Part shown: positions 16,277 through 23,137 of the stretch, piece after piece
Layout: every line of letters starts with the position of its first letter
How positions within the stretch are numbered: position 1 is the stretch's first letter
Origin: CAYZHV01 sp046541355
GTDB lineage: Bacteria; Spirochaetota; Spirochaetia; DSM-27196; Alkalispirochaetaceae
Reading direction: 5' to 3'
Assembly: GCA_046541355.1 (NCBI GenBank)
Contig: JBKHDM010000032.1
Location: forward strand, 1 to 30,886
DNA length: 30,886 bases
Position numbers and translations under genes: made by a program
The notes under the pieces: model-generated
Told to the model about the DNA's origin: nothing
The model's input: only the letters and a program-made list of their open reading frames with translations
Databases searched by the model: none

Positions 16277-18001
16277 TTAGGTGCTGCCCACAGGGCGGGC
16301 GAGTTTTTTGGCCCCCACCTTCGGGGGTTCTATGATCATCTGCTCGTAGGTGGCGCCACTCGGTATCATCGGGTAGACGTTGTCTTCTTTTTCCACCTCC
16401 ACCTCGATCAGGCAGGGACCATCGTTGTACTCCAGGGCGTTTCTAATTGTCCGGCGAACGTCGGCGCTCCGCTTGACGCGGAATCCCTTGACTCCGTAGC
16501 TCTCCGCGAGCTTGACGAAGTTCGGGTTTCCCTCCATGTCGACCCCCGAGAGCCGGTTGTCGTAGAACAGATGCTGCCACTGCCGCACCATACCGAGATA
16601 GGCGTTGTTGATAAGCAGGATCTTGAGGGGGAGCTTGTTTATCACCGCCGTGGAGAGCTCCGCCAGGGTCATCTGGAACCCGCCGTCTCCGACAACGGCG
16701 ATTACCGTCTTGTCAGGATGGGCGAGCTGGGCGCCGATGGCCGCGGGAAACCCGAATCCCATGGTTCCCGCTCCACCGGAGGTAATCCAGTGGTACCGGT
16801 CGTCGGTGAGGTAGTACTGGGCTGCCCACATCTGGTGCTGTCCGACGTCGGTGGTGACAATTGCCCTACCTCCGGTCTGCTGGTAGATCTCGTCGATCGC
16901 GTGCTCCGCCCGGAGTTTGCCTCCCTTCTTGTACTTCATCGGATACTGCTTCTTCCACTTCGCGATCTGGGCGAGCCACTCCTCCGTATCACCCCGCTGG
17001 ACGACCGAGGAGAGCTGCTCGACGACGAGCTTCGCATCACCGTTAATGGCGACGTCCATCTCAATGATCTTGTCGAACTCCGCCGCGTCCACGTCGATGT
17101 GGATTTTCCGGGCGTTGCGACAGAACTCATCGGTCTTTCCGACGATGCGGTCGTCCCAGCGGGAGCCGACGGACATAATCAGATCGCAATCCTTGACCGC
17201 CATATTGGCGTATGCGGTGCCGTGCATCCCGAGCATTCCGAGACTCAGCTCGTGGGTCTCAGGAAAGGCACCTTTGCCGAGGAGGGTGTTGGTTACCGGA
17301 ATCCGCATCTTTTCGGCGAGATAGGTGATCGCCTTCTCCGCCCCGGAAATAACCGCGCCATGTCCCACCAGCAGGAGGGGACGCCTTGCGCCCTCGAGGA
17401 TACGGGCGGCCTCCTCTATCAGCTCCGGAGCGCCCTCGCCGGGGAGGGTGTAGCCGGGCAGGTGCATCTCGGCGGCATAATCCGCCTCGATGGTTGCGCT
17501 CGAAACATCTTTGGGCACATCGACAAGGACCGGACCGGGGCGGCCGGTCTGGGCGATATAGAACGCCTCCTTCATTATCCGGGGCAGATCCTTTGCGTCC
17601 TTGACGAGATAGGAGTGCTTTACAACGGGGTAGGAGATCCCGCTCACATCCGCCTCCTGGAAGGCGTCGAGGCCGAGGTTCCAGGTGGTCTGCTGTCCGG
17701 TAATGACGACCATCGGCACAGAGTCCATCTGAGCTGTGAGCAGTCCGGTTATGGTGTTGGTAGCTCCGGGTCCGGAAGTGACGAGAACAACCGCCGGCTT
17801 TCCCGTGGCCCGAGCGTAGCCGTCGGCCATGTGAGTCGCACCCTGCTCGTGACGGGTAAGCACGAGTTTTACCGGTGAATCAACGAGGGCGTCGAAAATC
17901 GGTATCGCCGCGCCCCCGGGATATCCGAAGATGTACTCCACTTCGTGGTGTGCGACCATATCGATTATCACCTGGGCGCCGGTCTTTCTCTTAATGCTCA
18001 T
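16277..18001 (-). CDS. ilvB: Acetolactate synthase large (catalytic) subunit
   Basis: ThDP-dependent enzyme of 574 residues; condenses pyruvate with pyruvate or 2-ketobutyrate, the first common step of valine, leucine and isoleucine synthesis. The catalytic Glu52 is in RHEQGATHMADGYAR. VTSGPGATN follows near residue 82. The C-terminal ThDP/Mg site runs from GDGGFQMT to LLINN near residues 440-468. ATG 18001 is fixed by AGAAGGAG five bases upstream; the longer in-frame start has no ribosome site. It is first in the ilvBN-leuCD-ilvD operon and is preceded by a leader peptide and terminator-like hairpin. ilvC, leuA and leuB are not in the window. Confidence 0.97.
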   Translation of the reverse strand: MSIKRKTGAQVIIDMVAHHEVEYIFGYPGGAAIPIFDALVDSPVKLVLTRHEQGATHMADGYARATGKPAVVLVTSGPGATNTITGLLTAQMDSVPMVVITGQQTTWNLGLDAFQEADVSGISYPVVKHSYLVKDAKDLPRIMKEAFYIAQTGRPGPVLVDVPKDVSSATIEADYAAEMHLPGYTLPGEGAPELIEEAARILEGARRPLLLVGHGAVISGAEKAITYLAEKMRIPVTNTLLGKGAFPETHELSLGMLGMHGTAYANMAVKDCDLIMSVGSRWDDRIVGKTDEFCRNARKIHIDVDAAEFDKIIEMDVAINGDAKLVVEQLSSVVQRGDTEEWLAQIAKWKKQYPMKYKKGGKLRAEHAIDEIYQQTGGRAIVTTDVGQHQMWAAQYYLTDDRYHWITSGGAGTMGFGFPAAIGAQLAHPDKTVIAVVGDGGFQMTLAELSTAVINKLPLKILLINNAYLGMVRQWQHLFYDNRLSGVDMEGNPNFVKLAESYGVKGFRVKRSADVRRTIRNALEYNDGPCLIEVEVEKEDNVYPMIPSGATYEQMIIEPPKVGAKKLARPVGST

Positions 18002-18094
18002 AGGTTCTCCTTCTGGCATCCGTTGTTTCCATGTAGAGTAGAGATAAGCGTCGTCAGCGTCAATGATAATCACCGTTTTTACACGAGAAAACGC

Positions 18095-18115
18095 AAAAAA
18101 ACCGGCCTGAAGCCG
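18095..18115 (-). terminator. Terminator-like hairpin of the ilv attenuator
   Basis: On the minus strand, CGGC (18115-18112), loop TTCAG, GCCG (18106-18103), one G and then seven T residues (18101-18095). The stem is short (4 bp, perhaps extended by A-U pairs into the T run). It comes 3 nt after the leader-peptide stop codon and about 95 nt before ilvB. An upstream CCGG (18126-18123) could pair with CCGG (18105-18102) as an alternative fold. Confidence 0.55.
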
Positions 18116-18118
18116 TAT

Positions 18119-18208
18119 TCATCCGGAATTTCTCACGAAAATTTCCCGAAATCTACCCCTTACGTTTGCAAAGCGGATAAAAATCAACACCAAAAGAGGC
18201 AAAAACAT
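18119..18208 (-). CDS. Probable branched-chain amino acid leader peptide (attenuator)
   Basis: A 29-codon ORF reading MFLPLLVLIFI and then an Arg/Phe-rich tail ending in NSG and TGA. Seven of the first eleven residues are Leu, Val or Ile, which are the end products of the downstream ilvBN-leuCD-ilvD operon. The ORF stops just before a hairpin and seven T residues. In classical attenuation, a ribosome stalled on these control codons when charged Leu/Val/Ile tRNAs are scarce lets an antiterminator form. The ATG has no clear Shine-Dalgarno sequence, which is the weakest point. The ORF lies in the non-coding gap between ilvB and the divergent crtB. I infer the function from composition and position. 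Confidence 0.7.
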   Translation of the reverse strand: MFLPLLVLIFIRFANVRGRFREIFVRNSG

Positions 18209-18241
18209 GAGTGAGAACGTAACGTATCACCGGCAAAGCAG

Positions 18242-18271
18242 GATCTACCCTCCCTCAAGGGGGAGTGACAA
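18242..18271 (-). promoter_or_regulatory. Candidate ilv operon promoter with inverted repeat in the spacer
   Basis: On the minus strand, TTGTCA (18271-18266, 5 of 6 to -35 consensus) and either GTAGAT at 17 bp or TAGATC at 18 bp spacing. The spacer contains the inverted repeat CTCCC/GGGAG (18250-18265), a possible operator. A start near 18235 would give the leader peptide a 5' region of about 25 nt. The -10 match is poor. Confidence 0.35.
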
Positions 18272-18305
18272 AAGCAAAAAAAGGGAGTGGTATTCTGATT
18301 ACTTC

Positions 18306-18314
18306 TGTTATTAT
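18306..18314 (+). promoter_or_regulatory. Extended -10 element for the phytoene synthase gene
   Basis: TGTTATTAT, an extended -10 with TATTAT (5 of 6 to consensus). No convincing -35 is seen. It would start transcription near 18321, about 25 nt before GTG 18346, leaving room for the strong ribosome site at 18330-18343. Confidence 0.45.
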
Positions 18315-18345
18315 TTTGGGATCAATTCAGGAGGCGGGAGGAGCT

Positions 18346-19161
18346 GTGGCCGACGCGATTCACTACGCAACCTTCAAAACTGGTAGCAAGACCTACTTCA
18401 ACTCAAGCGTCTTCTTTCCCCGGGATGTGCGGGACGATGTTTTTGTGCTCTACGGGTTCGTTCGGGTCGCGGACAACTACGTCGATCAGATCCCCCAGGA
18501 CGCCGAGGGGTTTCGTGAGTTCTGTCGCGCCTACCGCGGGGCGGTTCGGGGCGTTCCCTCGGGGCGGGTGATCATCGACTCCTACGTTGAACTCTCCGAG
18601 CGCCACGGCTTTCCTCAAGGGTGGACCGACGCCTTCCTCGCCTCAATGGAGATGGACCTCACAAAGAAGGAGCATCGCACCCTCGAGGAGTCCCTCGAAT
18701 ACATCTACGGTTCCGCGGAGGTGGTCGGTCTCTTTATGTCCAAGATTCTCGGCCTTCCGGAGGACGCCTATCCCGCCGCCCAGATGCTCGGCAGGGCGAT
18801 GCAGTTTATCAACTTTATCCGGGATATCGCCGAGGACAATCAGCTCGGGCGGATCTATCTTCCCCTCGGGGAGAGCAGCCTCGAGGATCTCTCCTTACAG
18901 AGCGCCGAGGCGTCGCCGGAGGAGTTCAGGAGCTTTATCTCCCGGCAACTCGACCGGTACCGGCAGTGGCAACAGGAGGCGGAGCGGGGATACCGCTATA
19001 TTCCAAAGCGCTACCTGGTTCCGATCAAGACCGCCGGGGATATGTACAACTGGACCGCCGAGATCATCGCCACCGATCCGTTTATCGTCTATCGACGGAA
19101 GGTGAAGCCCCGGAGGGGACGGATTCTCGCGCAGGTCCTGAGAAACGCTCTCACGCTGTAG
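18346..19161 (+). CDS. crtB: Squalene/phytoene synthase family protein (CrtB-like)
   Basis: All-alpha prenyl synthase of about 271 residues that joins two C20 (or C15) diphosphates head to head. The first aspartate-rich motif is DNYVD near residue 43, the second NFIRDIAEDNQLGRIYLP near 156. YGSAEVVGLFM near 120 is the family segment before the second motif. The wording MQFINFIRDIAED resembles halophilic archaeal and actinobacterial phytoene synthases, so phytoene is the likelier product, but squalene-type products are not excluded. GTG 18346 is chosen because GGAGGCGGGAGGAG ends two bases before it; upstream in-frame residues look like non-coding DNA. A polyprenyl synthase gene follows after 118 nt. 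No desaturase is in the window. Confidence 0.85.
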   Translation: MADAIHYATFKTGSKTYFNSSVFFPRDVRDDVFVLYGFVRVADNYVDQIPQDAEGFREFCRAYRGAVRGVPSGRVIIDSYVELSERHGFPQGWTDAFLASMEMDLTKKEHRTLEESLEYIYGSAEVVGLFMSKILGLPEDAYPAAQMLGRAMQFINFIRDIAEDNQLGRIYLPLGESSLEDLSLQSAEASPEEFRSFISRQLDRYRQWQQEAERGYRYIPKRYLVPIKTAGDMYNWTAEIIATDPFIVYRRKVKPRRGRILAQVLRNALTL

Positions 19162-19279
19162 AGTAATTCTTACAGTCGAACCCTCACGAGAGCGCCCGGG
19201 CGGGTTTCGACCCGGTTCAGCAGATATCGGTTACGCTACATCACCGAGCGACGTACCACGTCCGTAGGAGAGTCAGATT

Positions 19280-20359
19280 TTGAAAGAGTACTTTACCCAT
19301 CGCCGGACTCAGATCGTGGCGACCCTCGAGGCGCTCTTCGACGATGTCGCCGAGGATCTCGAACGGGTCAACTCCTGGGGGCGTGACGCGATCGATCGCC
19401 TCCGTGGCTACATGGAAGGGGGCAAAATGATTCGCGGCGCCCTTGTCTTTCTCGGGGAGGAGCTTTTCCAGGACTCTAGGGGAGACAACGCCTCCCGCAT
19501 CGCCGCGGCGATGGAACTCCTCCAGGCGTTCCTCCTCATCCACGACGACATCATGGACCGGGACGATCTGCGTCGGGGCAGACCGAGCATGCACGCTCAG
19601 TACCGGGCGCTTGCAACCGGAGAGGGGCGGGCGCTCCGACTCGGGTCGGGAGAGGAGAGCCACCTCGCCGAGGCGCTTGCGATCTGTGTGGGGGACATAA
19701 GCGCGTTTCTCGCAGTCGAGCTCACCGCGGCAATCGAGGTTCCCGAGGCGGTGAGGCGGAGGATTCTCGCGCTCCTCTCCCGGGAGATCGTTCGGACCGG
19801 GGTCGCCCAGATGCAGGATGTCTACAACGGCTATGTCCGAGGGGAGGTTGAGAAGGCGGACATCCTCTCGGTCTACACCTACAAAACCGGCCGGTACACC
19901 TTCAGTCTCCCCCTCATGCTCGGAGCCCTCCTCGCCGGGCGGGGGGAGGAGGACGTTCTAACGACCCTCGGTGAGATCGGTGAGCGCCTGGGGCGGATTT
20001 TCCAGATCCGGGACGATCAGCTTGGTCTGTTTGGAACGGCCGAGGAGATCGGAAAACCGGTAGGCTCCGACGTGAGCGAGGACAAGAAGACCGTCGTCCG
20101 GGCGCTTCTGTTCGAACGGGCGAACCCCGAGGAGCGCTCGGAGCTCCAGGGGTACTTCGGCAGCCACGACATCGGGGAAAACGAGATTGCCCGAATCCGG
20201 CAGATCGCCGAAGAGCGAGGCGTCCTCTCCCGGCTCCGGGAGGAGATCGCACGGGAGGACGACGCTGTCCGACGGGCAATCGCCTCCCTCTCCCTGAGAG
20301 CCCGGGGAGAGGAGCTACTCATCGAACTCTCCGAGTTCAATCGGCGGCGCAGCAGTTAG
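19280..20359 (+). CDS. Polyprenyl (geranylgeranyl/farnesyl type) diphosphate synthase
   Basis: A trans-prenyltransferase of 359 residues that lengthens allylic diphosphates with isopentenyl diphosphate. GGKMIRGALVF near residue 46 is the N-terminal substrate motif; HDDIMDRDDLRRGRPSMH near 88 has the first Asp-rich motif DDxxD and the following RRG; the second Asp-rich region is IRDDQLGLFG near 242, followed by KPVGSDVSEDKKT. A Leu-rich segment with no large aromatics before the first motif is compatible with a C20 product, which would feed the neighbouring phytoene synthase. The start is TTG 19280 after TAGGAG with 9-nt spacing. The stop overlaps that of convergent pdxT. Chain length cannot be fixed by eye. 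Confidence 0.88.
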   Translation: MKEYFTHRRTQIVATLEALFDDVAEDLERVNSWGRDAIDRLRGYMEGGKMIRGALVFLGEELFQDSRGDNASRIAAAMELLQAFLLIHDDIMDRDDLRRGRPSMHAQYRALATGEGRALRLGSGEESHLAEALAICVGDISAFLAVELTAAIEVPEAVRRRILALLSREIVRTGVAQMQDVYNGYVRGEVEKADILSVYTYKTGRYTFSLPLMLGALLAGRGEEDVLTTLGEIGERLGRIFQIRDDQLGLFGTAEEIGKPVGSDVSEDKKTVVRALLFERANPEERSELQGYFGSHDIGENEIARIRQIAEERGVLSRLREEIAREDDAVRRAIASLSLRARGEELLIELSEFNRRRSS

Positions 20360-20931
20360 AGGGTCTCGAGGAAGTACTGGTGGAGACGCAGATCGTCGGT
20401 CAGCTCGGGATGGAAGGTCGCCGCGAGGAGTTTCCCCTGACGTACCACCACCGGCTGATCCTCGTACACCGCGATCACCTCCGCCGGCGGGTGGACCGCG
20501 GCGATGATCGGTGCTCGTATAAAAACGCCCTTAAGCGGCTCTCCGACGAAGAAATCCGAGGAGAAGCTCGCCTCGAAACTGTCGATCTGCCGCCCGTAGG
20601 CGTTACGCTCGACCTCGGTCTCCATCAGAGCGAGCCGGGGCTGCCGGCTCCCGCGGATCTCCCGGGCAAGGAGTATCGCGCCGGCACAGGTTCCGAAAAC
20701 CGCAAGGCCCCGGGATACTCCCTTGCGCACCGCCTCGAGGAGACCAAAACGCTCCATGAGCATCCCGATTGTCGTGCTCTCGCCCCCGGGGATGACCAGT
20801 CCATCTATCTGTTCTATCGCCTCAGGGGTACGCACGGATACCACCCGGGCGCCGAGCTCCTCTAGGCGCTCGGCGTGGCGGGCGAAATCGCCCTGAAAGG
20901 AGAGGACACCGACCTTTTTTTCTTTTGTCAT
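20356..20931 (-). CDS. pdxT: Pyridoxal 5'-phosphate synthase glutaminase subunit
   Basis: Class I glutamine amidotransferase of 191 residues that hydrolyses glutamine and passes ammonia to PdxS. The triad is clear: Cys82 in GTCAGA, and His174 and Glu176 in FHPEL. QGDFARH (13-19) and PGGEST (48-53) are family signatures. It follows pdxS on the same strand after 69 nt, with a strong hairpin between the two. ATG 20931 has no visible Shine-Dalgarno sequence. The stop TAA overlaps the TAG of the convergent prenyl synthase gene. Confidence 0.95.
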   Translation of the reverse strand: MTKEKKVGVLSFQGDFARHAERLEELGARVVSVRTPEAIEQIDGLVIPGGESTTIGMLMERFGLLEAVRKGVSRGLAVFGTCAGAILLAREIRGSRQPRLALMETEVERNAYGRQIDSFEASFSSDFFVGEPLKGVFIRAPIIAAVHPPAEVIAVYEDQPVVVRQGKLLAATFHPELTDDLRLHQYFLETL

Positions 20932-20960
20932 TGATCTGGTAGTGGAAGTGTGTGGCGCTT

Positions 20961-20990
20961 TCCGCGGCGGCGGGTTGCAGCCGCCGCGGA
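20961..20990. other. 11-bp GC hairpin between pdxS and pdxT
   Basis: A perfect inverted repeat: TCCGCGGCGGC (20961-20971), an 8-base loop and GCCGCCGCGGA (20980-20990). No T run follows on either strand, so it is not a typical intrinsic terminator. It may stabilise the pdxS mRNA 3' end or reduce pdxT expression. Confidence 0.7.
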
Positions 20991-21000
20991 GGTTGATCTC

Positions 21001-21906
21001 TTACCAGCCCCGACCGGCGAGGCGCTGTTCAGCTACCATCGTCGCGTTGCTGATCCCGGACATCGGCTCCCCGATACCCCGGGAGATCTCTACCAGCTTG
21101 TCCGGGTCGTCGTAGTAGGCGACGGCGTCTACAATCGCCCTCGCCCGACGCTCGGGATTGTCGGACTTGAAGACCCCGGAGCCGACGAAGACCGCCTCTG
21201 CTCCGAGCAGCATCATCAGGGCCGCGTCCGCGGGTGTTGCCACACCTCCTGCGGAGAAGTTCGGCACCGGGAGCGCTCCGGTCTCGGCAACCTCGCAGAC
21301 CAGGTCGTAGGGTGCTCCGGTGTCCCGGGCGTGGCTCATGAGCTGCTCTTTCGGCAGATTCCTGAGCAGCCGTATCTCGTCCATCAAGGTCCGCATGTGA
21401 CGGACCGCCTCAACGATGTCGCCGGTGCCCGCCTCTCCTTTGGTCCGGATCATCGCGGCCCCTTCGCCGACCCGTCGCAACGCCTCGCCGAGATTACGGC
21501 AACCACAGACAAAGGGAACCTTGAAGGGGTGCTTGTCGACGTGAAACCGGTCATCCGCCGGGGTGAGCACTTCGCTCTCATCTATAAAGTCGACTCCCAG
21601 GGACTGCAGAATCTGTGCCTCAGCGAGGTGGCCGATCCGGCATTTTGCCATCACCGGAATGGAGACGGTCTCCATGATCTCCTCGATCATCCGAGGGTCC
21701 GACATCCGGGCTACACCCCCCTGGGCGCGGATGTCGGCGGGTACCCGCTCCAACGCCATGACAGCCTGGGCTCCGGCGTCGGCGGCGATTTTCGCCTGCT
21801 CGGCGTCGGTAACGTCCATGATGACGCCGCCTTTAAGCATTTCCGCGAGTCCTACTTTTGTCTTCCAGGTTGCTGTCTGTCGCTGAGACCAGAGTGAATT
21901 GGCCAT
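21001..21906 (-). CDS. pdxS: Pyridoxal 5'-phosphate synthase lyase subunit
   Basis: TIM-barrel enzyme of 301 residues, among the most conserved bacterial proteins, forming a dodecamer that makes PLP from ribose-5-phosphate, glyceraldehyde-3-phosphate and ammonia. Signatures: GGVIMDV near residue 27 with the catalytic Asp, ALERVPADIRAQGGVARM near 50, MAKCRIGH near 85 (Schiff-base region) and RTKGEAGTGD near 150 with the second catalytic Lys. FSAGGVATPADAALMM near 215 is also typical. ATG 21906 with GAGAGG 10 nt upstream fits MANSLWSQRQ; the longer frame is spurious. With pdxT it forms a two-gene operon, divergent from yggS. Confidence 0.97.
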   Translation of the reverse strand: MANSLWSQRQTATWKTKVGLAEMLKGGVIMDVTDAEQAKIAADAGAQAVMALERVPADIRAQGGVARMSDPRMIEEIMETVSIPVMAKCRIGHLAEAQILQSLGVDFIDESEVLTPADDRFHVDKHPFKVPFVCGCRNLGEALRRVGEGAAMIRTKGEAGTGDIVEAVRHMRTLMDEIRLLRNLPKEQLMSHARDTGAPYDLVCEVAETGALPVPNFSAGGVATPADAALMMLLGAEAVFVGSGVFKSDNPERRARAIVDAVAYYDDPDKLVEISRGIGEPMSGISNATMVAEQRLAGRGW

Positions 21907-21949
21907 GTGTGACTGCCTCTCTTTACGGGATTTCCAAGACTTGGAGCAA

Positions 21950-21978
21950 AAGCTACTCCGATCAATCTGGGTAGTCAA
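21950..21978 (-). promoter_or_regulatory. Candidate pdxS-pdxT promoter
   Basis: On the minus strand, TTGACT (21978-21973, 5 of 6), a 17-bp spacer and TAGCTT (21955-21950). It would give pdxS a 5' untranslated region of about 35 nt. It lies back to back with the yggS promoter. Confidence 0.45.
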
Positions 21979-21991
21979 CAGGTTAGCGACG

Positions 21992-22021
21992 GTGACAGAG
22001 GGGAAGGGTAGATGCTATTGT
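21992..22021 (+). promoter_or_regulatory. Promoter for yggS, probably leaderless
   Basis: GTGACA (21992-21997, 5 of 6), an 18-bp spacer and TATTGT (22016-22021) with an extended -10 TG at 22013-22014. The ATG of yggS follows the -10 hexamer by only 6 nt and no ribosome site intervenes, so transcription should start at or beside the start codon. Confidence 0.6.
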
Positions 22022-22027
22022 GAGCCC

Positions 22028-22717
22028 ATGTCGCAGATGGCTGAGCGGATAGCCGAAGTACGAGACGCCATTGCCGAGAGCGCCCGGCAATCGGGTCGCA
22101 GACCCGAAGAAATCGAACTCATGGGAGTCTCGAAAAACCACGACCGTGGCGCGGTCGAGGAGGCAATCCGGGGAGGGTTGACCCTCTTCGGAGAGAACCG
22201 GGTTCAGGAGGGGGAACAGAAGTTCCGGGACCTCCCGGGAGCGTGGGAGCTCCACCTCATCGGCCACCTCCAGCGAAACAAGGCTAAACGGGTGCCGGGA
22301 GTTTTCTCCGGTGTCCATTCGATCGACGCGACCCGGACCGTCGAGGCTCTCGAGAGCGCCGCCGCCGCCGCGGGGTGTCGCCTCGATGTGCTCGTTGAGG
22401 TGAACATATCCGGGGAACAGCAGAAGTACGGGGTCCCCGACCGGGACGCCCTCGAGGAGCTCCTCGACTCTCTCGAGGGAGCGCCATCCCTGCGCTGCCG
22501 CGGTCTGATGGGTATTGCTCCCTGGGTGGGGGAGGAGGCGAGGATCCGACGCTCCTTCTCCTATCTCCGGGAGCTCTACGAGGAGACCAAACGGTCCCGG
22601 TCCCTTCCCTTTGACATCCTCAGCATGGGTATGTCCGGAGATTTTCGCCTCGCTGTTGCCGAGGGGTCCACGATGGTGCGCATCGGTACGGCGATCTTCG
22701 GGAGCAGGGGGTACTGA
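22028..22717 (+). CDS. yggS: PLP-homeostasis protein YggS/ProSC
   Basis: A 229-residue single-domain TIM-barrel PLP-binding protein of the PROSC/COG0325 family, which buffers pyridoxal phosphate and affects amino acid balance. Lys36 in MGVSKN is the PLP Schiff-base lysine. FGENRVQE near residue 58, WELHLIGHLQRNK near 75, VEVNISGEQQKYG near 125 and LSMGMSGDFRLAVAEGSTMVRIGTAIFG at the end (phosphate site) are all standard. ATG 22028 is preferred because the family starts close to it and it lies just after a promoter. It is divergent from pdxS, a sensible PLP grouping. A small membrane protein gene follows after 3 nt. Confidence 0.95.
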   Translation: MSQMAERIAEVRDAIAESARQSGRRPEEIELMGVSKNHDRGAVEEAIRGGLTLFGENRVQEGEQKFRDLPGAWELHLIGHLQRNKAKRVPGVFSGVHSIDATRTVEALESAAAAAGCRLDVLVEVNISGEQQKYGVPDRDALEELLDSLEGAPSLRCRGLMGIAPWVGEEARIRRSFSYLRELYEETKRSRSLPFDILSMGMSGDFRLAVAEGSTMVRIGTAIFGSRGY

Positions 22718-22720
22718 TCG

Positions 22721-23137
22721 ATGGGTTGGGCGGACCGGGGAGTCGCGCTGCTTCTGGTTCTCATGCTGCTCCTCTCTCCCCAGGTTCTGAGCCAGGAGGC
22801 CGGGGAGCAAGAGGAGCAGGAGCCGGTGCCCTATGATCCCGAGGAGTTTCCTCTCTGGGCGAGGGACCTGCGCCGGGGAGAGATTATCGCTCTTGGTTCC
22901 TTTCCCGTAGCCCTCCTGCTCTCGGGTATAGGCTACCGCCTCGGACGCTTTACCGGGGAGAGCATTCGGCGGGGAGAGTTCGCGACCGAGTACGCCCCGG
23001 CGTTTGTCACGCCCGAGCAGCGCCCGGAGCTGACCGAGGGGGAACAGGCGGGATTGCTCATCACCGCCGGGGCGATCTCCCTCACCGTCGCGTTGATCGA
23101 TTATCTCCTCGCGAGGCGGGAGCGGCGAGGTGAGTGA
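22721..23137 (+). CDS. Small membrane protein of a spirochaete-like family
   Basis: A 138-residue protein with an N-terminal signal sequence (hydrophobic core ALLLVLMLLLSP, possible cleavage near SQEA), then an acidic segment, then PLWARDLRRGEIIALGSFPVALLLSG with a membrane segment, and a second one near residues 108-128 (AGLLITAGAISLTVALIDYLL), ending in a basic tail. The RDLRRGEII..GSFP pattern resembles short membrane proteins I associate with spirochaetes next to rluD, so it may be a lineage-specific family. No function can be given. It starts 3 nt after yggS and its stop overlaps the rluD start. Confidence 0.75.
   Translation: MGWADRGVALLLVLMLLLSPQVLSQEAGEQEEQEPVPYDPEEFPLWARDLRRGEIIALGSFPVALLLSGIGYRLGRFTGESIRRGEFATEYAPAFVTPEQRPELTEGEQAGLLITAGAISLTVALIDYLLARRERRGE

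Noticed and set aside
18250..18265. The CTCCC/GGGAG hairpin as a terminator for plus-strand transcription
   Set aside because: The downstream bases are A-rich, not T-rich, on that strand; an operator-like role is more plausible.
18265..18345. A longer N terminus for the phytoene synthase starting at GTG 18265
   Set aside because: It contains the extended -10 element and lies outside the family's usual length, while GTG 18346 has a strong ribosome site.
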